From the NCBI GenBank assembly GCA_944323345.1, contig CALUSC010000007.1, forward strand, positions 1 to 64,000: a stretch of 64,000 nucleotides of DNA, read 5' to 3'. The position numbers and the translations under genes were made by a program. The DNA is from an uncultured Bacteroidales bacterium. Its GTDB lineage: Bacteria > Bacteroidota > Bacteroidia > Bacteroidales > UBA932. Below the pieces are notes generated by a model, which worked only from the letters and a program-made list of their open reading frames with translations, was not told the DNA's origin and did no database searches. Shown here piece after piece: positions 8,951-16,739 of this stretch (the stretch's first letter is position 1; every line of letters starts with the position of its first letter).

Positions 8951-10464
8951 TCCACCGGCTTAGGTCTCATCTGAGGGAAGAACAGTACGTCCTGAATGGT
9001 AGGGGAGTTGGTCATGAACATGGTCAGACGGTCGATGCCCATACCCATTCCGGATGTCGGCGGCATGCCGTATTCGAGGGCGCGCATGAAGTCCATGTCG
9101 ATATACATGGCCTCGTCGTCTCCGTGTTCACGCTGTTTCAGCTGATCCTGGAACCGGCCGAGCTGGTCGATAGGGTCGTTCAGTTCGCTGTATGCATTGG
9201 CAAGCTCCTTCCCGCATACGAAAAGTTCGAATCTTTCCGTGAGATCGGGATTGCTGCGGTGTCTCTTGGTGAGCGGAGACATGGAAACCGGATAGTCTGT
9301 AATGAATACAGGCTGGACGAGGTTCTTTTCACAGTATTCTCCGAAAATGGCATCTATCAGCTTGCCTTCACCCATTTCCTTCGTGACAGGGACATTGAGT
9401 CTTGCACAGGTTTCCCTGAGCTGCGTCTCGTCCATGCCTGCCACGTCTACACCGGCGTACTCCCTGATGGCTTCGAGCATGGGCAGACGACGGTAAGGCG
9501 GCTTGAAGTCCACCTGTTTGTCCCCGATGGTCACTACAGTGGTCCCGTGAAGTTTCAGCGCGATCTTTTCAAGCATCTTTTCCGTGAATTCCATCATCCA
9601 CATATAATCCTTGTATGCCACATAGATTTCCATGCAGGTGAATTCCGGATTATGCGTCTTGTCCATACCTTCGTTCCTGAAGTCTTTGGCGAATTCATAT
9701 ACTCCCGGATATCCGCCGACTATCAGCCTTTTGAGGTACAGTTCGTTGGCGATACGCAGATAAAGGTCTATGTCCAGGGCATTGTGGTGTGTGATGAACG
9801 GCCTTGCGGTAGCTCCTCCCGGAATCGGCTGAAGGATCGGGGTCTCGACTTCGAGGCAGCCTGCGGCATTGAAGTATTCCCTCATGGTAGCTATGATCAG
9901 GCTCCTTTTCACGAATACATCCCTGACAGAAGGGTTTACTATAAGGTCCACGTATCTCTGTCTGTATTTGAGTTCAGGATCGGAGAATGCATCGTATACT
10001 TCGCCGTCTTTTTCCTTGACGATAGGAAGCACTCTCAGAGACTTGCTCAGAAGAGTGAGTTCCTTTGCATGTACGGAAAGCTGTCCGGTCTGCGTGATGA
10101 AGGCATAACCCTTTATCCCGATTATATCCCCGATGTCCAGCAGCTTCTTGAATACAGTGTTGTACATCGTTTTGTCTTCTCCGGGGCAGATTTCATCCCT
10201 TTTGATATATACCTGGATACGTCCGGTACCGTCCTGAAGTTCGATAAAGGATGCCGCTCCCATGATTCTTCTCGACATTATCCTTCCGGCGATTACGACA
10301 TCGTCCAGATTCCCTTTTTCAGGGTCGTATTCATCCTTTATTTTGCTGGCAGTGGCATTTACAGGGTAAAGTGCTGCAGGGTAGGGATCTATGCCCAGTT
10401 CCCTGAGTTTGTTCAGAGCTTCGCGCCTGTTACGCTCCTGCTCGTTCAAATCCAAATTTTCCAT
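8947..10464 (-). CDS. lysS: Lysyl-tRNA synthetase, class II
   Basis: Charges tRNA-Lys with lysine. The 505-aa protein has an N-terminal OB-fold anticodon-binding domain (roughly residues 50-150, including VVIAGRIMSRR) followed by the class II catalytic core. Motif 2 is visible as FRNEGMDKTHNPEFT and motif 3 as GMGIDRLTMFMTN. The gene follows a -7 box and heads a probable lysS-methyltransferase-aroE-ssb-purA series. It ends in a 4-nt overlap with the methyltransferase gene. Confidence 0.97.
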   Translation of the reverse strand: MENLDLNEQERNRREALNKLRELGIDPYPAALYPVNATASKIKDEYDPEKGNLDDVVIAGRIMSRRIMGAASFIELQDGTGRIQVYIKRDEICPGEDKTMYNTVFKKLLDIGDIIGIKGYAFITQTGQLSVHAKELTLLSKSLRVLPIVKEKDGEVYDAFSDPELKYRQRYVDLIVNPSVRDVFVKRSLIIATMREYFNAAGCLEVETPILQPIPGGATARPFITHHNALDIDLYLRIANELYLKRLIVGGYPGVYEFAKDFRNEGMDKTHNPEFTCMEIYVAYKDYMWMMEFTEKMLEKIALKLHGTTVVTIGDKQVDFKPPYRRLPMLEAIREYAGVDVAGMDETQLRETCARLNVPVTKEMGEGKLIDAIFGEYCEKNLVQPVFITDYPVSMSPLTKRHRSNPDLTERFELFVCGKELANAYSELNDPIDQLGRFQDQLKQREHGDDEAMYIDMDFMRALEYGMPPTSGMGMGIDRLTMFMTNSPTIQDVLFFPQMRPKPVE

Positions 10465-10493
10465 TTTTTATATCGATTCCAAATTCCAGTCTG

Positions 10494-10501
10494 CAAAAAT
10501 A
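10494..10501 (-). promoter_or_regulatory. -7 box upstream of lysS
   Basis: TATTTTTG on the minus strand matches TAnnTTTG, 30 nt before the lysS ATG. No good TTTG is seen 19 bp upstream, so support rests on one box. Confidence 0.5.
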
Positions 10502-10512
10502 CAATTTAAATT

Positions 10513-11493
10513 TCAGTTTTCGTACTTGTCGAGAGCTTCTTTCATAAGTTTGCGCCCGGCCTCGCAGATTTCCTCTGCCCTGGCGTAATCGGCTATGGAC
10601 CCGAATGCATCGAAAGGCATCCTGACCAGTATGTCAGGCGGATATATTTCCGTCATGAGTTTCGTGTTCCAATGATTCATCAGGTCGAAAGTCCTGGACA
10701 GAAGGGTGTAGTAATTCGCATCCGGATCGAAGGATTTCTGCGGCCTGTCTTCTTTCGAGAGGGCATCCTGTATGAGTTTGTGCCCGTGCATTCCGGCCAG
10801 CCGGAGTTTTTCTATGAAACTCATGGTGTCGTTATGCATGACCGAATCCATCACGGCCTTGTTTTCAGCCCTGCGTTCGTTTTCCGCATGTTCTCTGGCA
10901 GCTTCGGCATCGGCTTCTTCCACGAGAATCTGGCGGATGGCATCCACGTCTACATCGTTCACGTCGAATGCTACCAGGATGTCGTGTCCTGAGCGTTCCA
11001 CGCGGTTCAAAGGCATCGTATTGGCTATGCCTCCGTCTATAAGCGTGCGCATTCCCATTTTTACAGGGCGGAACAGTGACGGAATGGAAATCGAGGCCCT
11101 GACGGCAGTGAAAAGGTCACCTTTGTCGAAAATGACTTCTTCTCCTGTGAGCAGATCCGTCGCTATGGCCTTGTACGGGATATCGAGGTTTTCAATGTTC
11201 ACGTCCGGGACTATTTCCCGAAGGGCTTCAATGACTTTGTCGCCTTTCACCAGATGATTTCTGCTGATGGAAATATCCATCAGACCGAACACTTTCCACC
11301 CGTTTAGCGAAAAAAGCCAGTCTTTCACTTCATGAAGTTTTCCGGCAGCATACATGCCTCCTATAAGGGATCCGATAGATGTACCCGCAATGGATGTGAT
11401 CCTGTAGCCTCTCGATTCGAGTTCTTCAATGGCTCCGATGTAAGCGAAGCCTCTCGGACCTCCGCTTGACAATACTAATGCGACTTCTTTCAT
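10513..11493 (-). CDS. Patatin-like phospholipase (RssA-type)
   Basis: A 326-aa predicted serine lipid acyl hydrolase. The oxyanion loop is GGPRG (11-15), the nucleophile elbow is GTSIG with Ser39, and the catalytic Asp153 lies in DGG. No signal peptide is visible, so it is probably cytoplasmic or membrane-peripheral. A charged Glu/Ala-rich stretch follows the catalytic domain, near residues 190-215. It lies between pflA and lysS on the same strand with its own -7 box. The physiological lipid is unknown. Confidence 0.88.
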   Translation of the reverse strand: MKEVALVLSSGGPRGFAYIGAIEELESRGYRITSIAGTSIGSLIGGMYAAGKLHEVKDWLFSLNGWKVFGLMDISISRNHLVKGDKVIEALREIVPDVNIENLDIPYKAIATDLLTGEEVIFDKGDLFTAVRASISIPSLFRPVKMGMRTLIDGGIANTMPLNRVERSGHDILVAFDVNDVDVDAIRQILVEEADAEAAREHAENERRAENKAVMDSVMHNDTMSFIEKLRLAGMHGHKLIQDALSKEDRPQKSFDPDANYYTLLSRTFDLMNHWNTKLMTEIYPPDILVRMPFDAFGSIADYARAEEICEAGRKLMKEALDKYEN

Positions 11494-11513
11494 AAGGCTG
11501 AATGATTGATTCT

Positions 11514-11521
11514 CAAAGATA
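11514..11521 (-). promoter_or_regulatory. -7 box upstream of the patatin-like gene
   Basis: TATCTTTG on the minus strand matches TAnnTTTG exactly, 20 nt before the ATG. It lies in the 37-nt gap after pflA. No clear -33 element is seen. Confidence 0.5.
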
Positions 11522-11530
11522 AGAATAAAA

Positions 11531-12277
11531 TCAATTCAGAACGGCGCAGTCGAAATATTCGTCGAAAATCTTTTTTGCCCTGTCGAGCTGTTCTTTCGTA
11601 TTGAGCGGTGTATCCCTGAGTTTGTACTCCCATCCCAGAGTCTCGTATTTGTTTATTCCCAGGGTGTGGTATGGAAGGATTTCGACTCTTTTGATCATCT
11701 GATACCGCGGCCTGCCTGTGGAGTCTTTCCCGAAATGACGGCAGAGTGCCAGCATGTCTTCTTCCGAATCGCTTATGCCAGGTACCAGTACGTATCTCAG
11801 CCAGAAAGGTTTCCCGTGTTCTTCAAGCCATGCGGCAGTAGCCAGGGTCCTGGTATTCTCATGACCGGTCAGAGCCTTGTGTCTTATGGGATTGAACTGT
11901 TTCACATCGAGGAGGACGAGGTCGGCGAGGCTGAAAAGTTCTTCCACATGGCTGTTCCAGATACCTCCGTTGGTATCGATGCAGACATTGATGCCGTTTT
12001 CATGGAGTTTCCTGACCAGGGGAATGAGTGCTTCCGCCTGTGCGGTAGGCTCTCCGCCAGAGAAAGTTACTCCGCCTTTCTTTCCGAAAAAAGGTTTCTG
12101 GTTCAATGCCATCTTCAGGATGTCGTCAGGCTCTGTCGGTGTGCCGCCTTCGAACGGAATCGTATCCGGATTCGCGCAGTACAGGCACTTGAACGGACAT
12201 CCCTGTAAAAACACGACGAGCCGGAGTCCCGGCCCATCATAAGTTCCCATACTTTCGTATGAATGTACGTTCAGCAT
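11531..12277 (-). CDS. pflA: Pyruvate formate-lyase activating enzyme
   Basis: A radical SAM enzyme that installs the glycyl radical on PflB. The 248-aa protein carries the 4Fe-4S/SAM motif with Cys27, Cys31 and Cys34 (CPFKCLYC). Nearby are YDGPGLRLVVFLQG and the GGEPTAQ stretch typical of glycyl-radical activases. It starts 3 nt after pflB ends, so the pair is one transcriptional unit. The target glycine is visible in the neighbouring PflB. Confidence 0.95.
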   Translation of the reverse strand: MLNVHSYESMGTYDGPGLRLVVFLQGCPFKCLYCANPDTIPFEGGTPTEPDDILKMALNQKPFFGKKGGVTFSGGEPTAQAEALIPLVRKLHENGINVCIDTNGGIWNSHVEELFSLADLVLLDVKQFNPIRHKALTGHENTRTLATAAWLEEHGKPFWLRYVLVPGISDSEEDMLALCRHFGKDSTGRPRYQMIKRVEILPYHTLGINKYETLGWEYKLRDTPLNTKEQLDRAKKIFDEYFDCAVLN

Positions 12278-12280
12278 CGC

Positions 12281-14530
12281 TTAGAGAGAATTGTGGAATG
12301 TCCTTGCGATTACTTCCAGCTGATGTTCACGGCTCAGTTTCACAAAGTTCACTGCATAGCCGGATACCCTTATGGTCAGCTGTGGATATTTCTCAGGATG
12401 CTCCATCGCGTCTTCCAGCATTTCCCTGTTGAGGACGTTTACGTTCAGGTGATGTGCACCTTTCGTGAAATAGCCGTCCATCATGGTCACGAGATTCTCG
12501 ATTTTCTCTTCATCTGTAGGTCCGAGAGATTTAGGGACGATCGAGAAAGTGTTGCTGATACCGTCCATAGCGTCGTGGTAGTCGAGCTTGGCGACAGAAC
12601 TCAGCGATGCAATGGCTCCGTGGCTGTCACGTCCGTGCATCGGGTTGGCTCCCGGTGCGAATGCCACGCCTTTCAGACGGCCGTCAGGAGTAGCTCCGGT
12701 CTTCTTCCCGTACATAACGTTGGATGTGATGGTCAGGATAGAAAGTGTCGGTTCGGCATTCTTGTAAATAGGAAGTTTGCAGAGTTCCGCATTGAAATAA
12801 TGTATCAGCTCCTTGGCGATATTGTCCACCCTGTCGTCGTCATTTCCGAAGCACGGATATTCGCCTTCTATCTGGAAAGAATCGGTGAGGCCTTCCTCGT
12901 TGCGGTGGGCGGTGACTTTGGCGAACTTGATGGCTGAAAGCGAGTCTGCCGCTATGGACATGCCTGCGACGCCGTAGGCAAGGTTGATGGAAGGATTCGT
13001 GTCGATGAACGCCATCTGTGACCTTTCGTAGTCATACTTGTCGTGCATGTAGTGGATGATGTTCATCGCCTCGTTGTATACTCTCGCCACTTCGTGAAGT
13101 ACTTTCTTGTAGTTTGCGAGTACTTCATCATAGTTCAGGACATCGCTCTTGAGAGGCTCGATGCCCTCTACCATGACTGTTCCGGTGTTTTCGCAGCGTC
13201 CGCCGTTGATGGCCAGAAGCAGGGCCTTCGCCAGATTCGCGCGGGCTCCGAAGAACTGGATGGCTTTTCCTACAGCCTGGTATGACACGCAGCATGCGAT
13301 ACCGTAGTCGTCGCATTTGCGCGTATCGCGCATAAGGTTGTCGTTTTCATACTGTACCGAGCTGGTATCGATGGATACCTTTGCGCAGAAATCCTTGAAT
13401 CCTTCCGGAAGCTCGGGGCTCCAGAGCACTGTCATGTTAGGTTCCGGTGCAGGTCCGAGGTTGTACAGCGTCTGCAGGAAACGGAAAGATGTCTTCGTTA
13501 CTTTGATCTTGCCGTCGTTGAAGCGTCCGCCTATGGATTCGGTGATCCATGTCGGGTCTCCGGCGAATATATCGTTGTATGCCTGCATCCTGAGATGACG
13601 CACCATCCTGAGTTTCAGTACGAACTGGTCGATCAGCTCCTGGGCGTGCGATTCATCTATGATTCCGTGGTTCAGATCATATTCGATGTATATGTCGAGG
13701 AACGATGATACGCTTCCGAGAGACATGGCTGCCCCGTCCTGTTCCTTGACAGCCGCCAGATAAGCCATATATACCCATTGTATGGCTTCATGCGCGTTAT
13801 AGGCAGGCCTTCCGAGTTCGAGACCGTAATATTCTCCGAGAACCTTGATTTCGTTCAACGCCTTGATCTGTTCGGCCACTTCTTCCCTTAGCCTGATTCT
13901 GTCCTCGGTCATCGGACCTGTAAGGTGCTTCAGATCCTCTTTCTTGGCTTCTATGAGCCTGTCGGCACCGTAAAGGGCGAGTCTCCTGTAGTCGCCGATG
14001 ATACGCCCGCGGGAATAATTGTCCGGCAGACCTGTCAGGAATCCGAGTGACCTGAACTTCAGTATTTCTTCAGTGTATACGTCGAATACTCCGTCATTGT
14101 GGCTTTTACGGTAGTGCGTGAAAATTTCCTTTACTTTAGGATCAAGCTCTATCCCGTTCTGGTTGCAGGCTCTTTCCACTACTCTCCAACCTCCGAAAGG
14201 CTTGATGGCCCTTTTCAGAAGTTCGTCGGTCTGCAGACCGACAATGAGTTCGTTTTCCTTGTCAATATAACCGGCTTTATGGGATGTAATGGTAGAGATA
14301 GTCTTGGCATCGATGGAACGTACACCGTTGTTCTTTCTTTCTTCCTCCATAGCCTCCAGGCATTTGTCCCACAGTTTTCTGGTCCTGTCCGTCGGGCCGC
14401 AGAGGAAAGATGCATCACCTGTATAAGGCGTGATGTTCCTGTACACAAAATCTGAAACGTCGATTTTACGGCTCCAGTTGCCGTCAATGAATTTTTCCTT
14501 TAATTCCATAAGTCTTGATATTAACGTCAT
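12281..14530 (-). CDS. pflB: Formate acetyltransferase (pyruvate formate-lyase)
   Basis: Cleaves pyruvate with CoA to acetyl-CoA and formate in anaerobic metabolism. The 749-aa protein has the adjacent catalytic cysteines Cys413-Cys414 in GIACCVSYQ. The C-terminal glycyl-radical motif RVSGYA places the radical on Gly724. The length fits true PFL rather than a smaller diol or choline lyase. A strong promoter lies about 50 nt upstream. The ATG at 14530 is used; a Met at residue 8 is an alternative. Confidence 0.97.
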   Translation of the reverse strand: MTLISRLMELKEKFIDGNWSRKIDVSDFVYRNITPYTGDASFLCGPTDRTRKLWDKCLEAMEEERKNNGVRSIDAKTISTITSHKAGYIDKENELIVGLQTDELLKRAIKPFGGWRVVERACNQNGIELDPKVKEIFTHYRKSHNDGVFDVYTEEILKFRSLGFLTGLPDNYSRGRIIGDYRRLALYGADRLIEAKKEDLKHLTGPMTEDRIRLREEVAEQIKALNEIKVLGEYYGLELGRPAYNAHEAIQWVYMAYLAAVKEQDGAAMSLGSVSSFLDIYIEYDLNHGIIDESHAQELIDQFVLKLRMVRHLRMQAYNDIFAGDPTWITESIGGRFNDGKIKVTKTSFRFLQTLYNLGPAPEPNMTVLWSPELPEGFKDFCAKVSIDTSSVQYENDNLMRDTRKCDDYGIACCVSYQAVGKAIQFFGARANLAKALLLAINGGRCENTGTVMVEGIEPLKSDVLNYDEVLANYKKVLHEVARVYNEAMNIIHYMHDKYDYERSQMAFIDTNPSINLAYGVAGMSIAADSLSAIKFAKVTAHRNEEGLTDSFQIEGEYPCFGNDDDRVDNIAKELIHYFNAELCKLPIYKNAEPTLSILTITSNVMYGKKTGATPDGRLKGVAFAPGANPMHGRDSHGAIASLSSVAKLDYHDAMDGISNTFSIVPKSLGPTDEEKIENLVTMMDGYFTKGAHHLNVNVLNREMLEDAMEHPEKYPQLTIRVSGYAVNFVKLSREHQLEVIARTFHNSL

Positions 14531-14579
14531 TACGACGGTTTTATGAATATTATGTCCAGCGTTCCGAAAATTCAGGCCG

Positions 14580-14610
14580 CAAATATAATGCTTATTTGTA
14601 ATTGTTCAAA
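14580..14610 (-). promoter_or_regulatory. Promoter of pflB-pflA
   Basis: On the minus strand TTTG (14610-14607), then 19 bp, then TATATTTG (14587-14580). This matches the Bacteroidetes consensus in both boxes and in spacing. The predicted leader is about 45 nt. Confidence 0.8.
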
Positions 14611-14663
14611 TTTATTTTATGCACATGCCGTATCCCATGTTCGAATAATCCGGAACAGTTTTT

Positions 14664-14671
14664 TATTTTTG
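14664..14671 (+). promoter_or_regulatory. -7 box upstream of the 2-hydroxyacid-dehydrogenase-like gene
   Basis: TATTTTTG matches TAnnTTTG, 31 nt before the ATG at 14703. The -33 region is weak. It is divergent from the pflB promoter. Confidence 0.5.
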
Positions 14672-14702
14672 CATTTCAGAAGAAATATAGCAGTTGTCAA
14701 TT

Positions 14703-15596
14703 ATGAATAAATTCAGAAAACTCGTAGCCATCGAACCGGCAGGTCTTTTGCCGGACGCAGTCAAAAGGCTGTATGATCTCGCCGGAGAGGTCGTCTTTTA
14801 CAATGATATACCGCAGGATGACAAGGAAGTGGCCCGCCGCATAGGCGATGCGGATGCCGTGTTGCTGAGCTATACATCGTCTATCACTGCCGCAGCCATG
14901 TCGGAGTGCCGTGAATTGAAATACATCGGCATGTGCTGTTCCCTGTATTCGCCGGACAGCGCCAACGTGGATATCCGTTATGCTGAAAGTCACGGCATTA
15001 CCGTAACCGGAATCAGGGACTATGGCGATGAAGGCGTCGTCGAATATGCCGTTAGCGAGCTTGTCCGCTGCCTCCACGGTTTCGGGCAGAAGCCGTGGTA
15101 CGGTTTCCCGCGCGAAATCACAGGCCTGAGGACAGGTTTTCTGGGACTGGGCAAGTCGGGAGGAATGATCGCGGATGCCATGAAGTTCTTCGGCGCTGAC
15201 GTAAGTTATTTCGCCCGCAGCGAAAAAAGACAGGCAGCCGAAAAAGGTTACAGGTTCATGTCTCTCGACGGGGTCCTGGAAACGAGCGATGTAGTGTTCT
15301 GCTGCCTGAACAAGAATACCGTCCTCATACATGAAGACGGTTTCCGCAAACTCGGAGACCACAAGATTCTTTTCAATACCGGACTTTCTCCTGCATGGGA
15401 CGAGGAGCCGTTCCTCAAATGGCTCGAAGGCGACAATCTGTGCTTCTGCGATACCCTCATGGCACTGGGAGGCAGTCATCTTGCTGACCATCCCAATGTC
15501 CGCTGCATGAATGTATCTTCCGGCAGGACGTCCCAGTCTTACGTCAGGCTGAGCGACAAGGTTCTGGCCAATATCGAAAGTTATCTCGGAGTCTGA
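14703..15596 (+). CDS. D-isomer 2-hydroxyacid dehydrogenase-like protein, catalytic residues altered
   Basis: A 297-aa protein with the two-domain layout of NAD-dependent D-2-hydroxyacid dehydrogenases. The nucleotide-binding loop GLGKSG lies in FLGLGKSGGMIADAM. The usual catalytic Arg (in an N-x-x-R-G context), Glu and the His of a TPHxA motif are not recognisable: the corresponding stretches read LFNTGLSP, CDTLMALGGS and MNVSSGRTS. It may bind a nucleotide without the usual redox chemistry, or use other residues. The ATG at 14703 is preferred over a TTG 9 nt upstream. It is monocistronic and ends at a structured intergenic element. Confidence 0.75.
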   Translation: MNKFRKLVAIEPAGLLPDAVKRLYDLAGEVVFYNDIPQDDKEVARRIGDADAVLLSYTSSITAAAMSECRELKYIGMCCSLYSPDSANVDIRYAESHGITVTGIRDYGDEGVVEYAVSELVRCLHGFGQKPWYGFPREITGLRTGFLGLGKSGGMIADAMKFFGADVSYFARSEKRQAAEKGYRFMSLDGVLETSDVVFCCLNKNTVLIHEDGFRKLGDHKILFNTGLSPAWDEEPFLKWLEGDNLCFCDTLMALGGSHLADHPNVRCMNVSSGRTSQSYVRLSDKVLANIESYLGV

Positions 15597-15602
15597 ATCT
15601 GT

Positions 15603-15655
15603 CCGTCCCCGGTTTCACCAGGTGCCCGGCAATACGGGAAACTGTCCGGGGACGG
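15603..15655. terminator. Branched inverted-repeat element between convergent genes
   Basis: Arms CCGTCCCCGG (15603-15612) and CCGGGGACGG (15646-15655) are perfectly complementary. Inside are TTTC/GAAA and the small hairpin CCCG-GCAATA-CGGG. It sits between two convergent genes, so a bidirectional terminator is the simplest role. There is no strong T-run after it. Confidence 0.5.
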
Positions 15656-15670
15656 CTGTCGGATTCCGGA

Positions 15671-16003
15671 CTATACCGAGGCCGTATTCTCGAATGATAT
15701 TTTGTTCGCAACGACCTCGAATACCTGCTTTTCCGTTCCGTCGCTGCCGGTAAAGCGCGAAGACCTCAGTCTGCCGCAGACATAGAGCGGCATCCCCTTT
15801 TCGATTTTTTCCAGATCAGGCATCCCTTTCCCGTTCCATGCGACTATGTTGTGCCACGTAGTCTCTATGACCGCATCGCCTTCACGTCCTTTATAAACGA
15901 AGTTCGTGGCCAGGGAGAATCTCGCCACAGTACTGTCCCCTACATTGGAAAGCCGGACATTTCCGACATTTCCTCTCAATTCGATTCTGTTCAACTGTTC
16001 CAT
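15671..16003 (-). CDS. Single-stranded DNA-binding protein paralogue lacking the acidic tail
   Basis: A 110-aa OB-fold protein of the SSB family, from MEQLNRIELRGNVGNVRL to the strand pair YVCGRLRSSRF. It ends right after the fold at FENTASV, without the Gly/Gln-rich linker or acidic tip of the main SSB at 6753-7181. It could bind single-stranded DNA without recruiting SSB partners. The start at 16003 is where homology begins; an upstream in-frame Met would add 26 atypical residues. Confidence 0.85.
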   Translation of the reverse strand: MEQLNRIELRGNVGNVRLSNVGDSTVARFSLATNFVYKGREGDAVIETTWHNIVAWNGKGMPDLEKIEKGMPLYVCGRLRSSRFTGSDGTEKQVFEVVANKISFENTASV

Positions 16004-16103
16004 AATTTTGTCTTTATTTCCTGTGTCCGCAAACCGTGCGCACTCATCCGGACCCAGACAAAGTAAATGAATATAAATCATACGGGAAACAGGTCAGGGA
16101 CAG

Positions 16104-16183
16104 TTTTTTCTTTTTATAGTGTCTTTTTCTTTTTCTGTATGAAGTGCCGGATCATGCCGGAAATTGCCGGAAAAAGAAAAAAC
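16104..16183. repeat. 13-bp inverted repeat enclosing three phased TGCCGGA repeats
   Basis: Left arm GTTTTTTCTTTTT (16103-16115) is complementary to AAAAAGAAAAAAC (16171-16183). Between them TGCCGGA occurs at 16145, 16155 and 16165, exactly 10 bp apart. The element lies in the 290-nt gap between the divergent ssb paralogue and the zinc-finger gene. It resembles a phased operator, but no regulator can be named. Confidence 0.45.
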
Positions 16184-16293
16184 GGTATGGAAAAGGAAAA
16201 ATATCGTGACAGAAAAAGGAAAAGCGCGCGGCCGGTGTTTGACAATCCGGATATAATGCCAAAATTTGAGTCAGACCAAATGATTTAGCCAAG

Positions 16294-16698
16294 ATGTCAA
16301 AAGAAAAAGAATCGCATGATGCGGTCTGCCTGGAATGCGGGGACAGGATCATATACGGACGTTCCGACAGAAAATTCTGCTGTGATGCCTGTAAGAACAA
16401 GTTCCATAACAGGCAGGCCAGGAACAGCCGCCATTTCCGGCAGCAGGTGAATACCGCTCTGGAAAAGAATTATTTCATTCTGGATTCGCTGAGGAAGACA
16501 TCGCTGAGGAATATCCAGATGTCTGATCTCAGGAATATGGGTTTCCATCCTGAATTCTTTACATCCTACCGGAAGATTGCCTCACGGGAGGCGTTCATGT
16601 GTTATGACCTTAAATATTGCGTATGCGGAAAATCCGTGACCTCCATTTCCAGGATAAGTGTCATGTCCGATGAAGATATTTGTCCTCATGACAGATAA
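16294..16698 (+). CDS. Small zinc-finger-like protein of unknown function
   Basis: A 134-aa cytoplasmic protein. The N-terminus carries a probable zinc finger: Cys12 and Cys15 in CLECGDR, then CCDAC near residues 29-33 followed by KNKFHNRQARN. This resembles the CxxC...FCxxxCxxxFHN pattern of small Bacteroidetes proteins that may bind nucleic acid. The middle is basic and helical. Two late cysteines (CVC) lie near residue 110. The divergent neighbour encodes an SSB-like protein. No function is assigned. Confidence 0.75.
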   Translation: MSKEKESHDAVCLECGDRIIYGRSDRKFCCDACKNKFHNRQARNSRHFRQQVNTALEKNYFILDSLRKTSLRNIQMSDLRNMGFHPEFFTSYRKIASREAFMCYDLKYCVCGKSVTSISRISVMSDEDICPHDR

Positions 16699-16712
16699 TC
16701 TGTTTATATTTG
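16679..16712 (+). promoter_or_regulatory. Promoter of the M3 peptidase gene
   Basis: TTTG at 16679-16682, 22 bp, then TATATTTG at 16705-16712, a perfect -7 box. The spacer is a little longer than 19 bp. It overlaps the 3' end of the zinc-finger gene and lies 27 nt before the ATG. Confidence 0.6.
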
Positions 16713-16739
16713 CAACCGGAAAACCAAAGAACAGCTTAT

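Noticed and set aside
9124-10509. 461-codon frame antisense to lysS
   Set aside because: lysS is unmistakable on the other strand; the antisense frame reflects codon bias and has no domain.
16067-16288. 73-codon plus-strand frame in the gap before the zinc-finger gene
   Set aside because: Low-complexity Lys/Phe runs arise from the A- and T-rich inverted repeat; no family resemblance.
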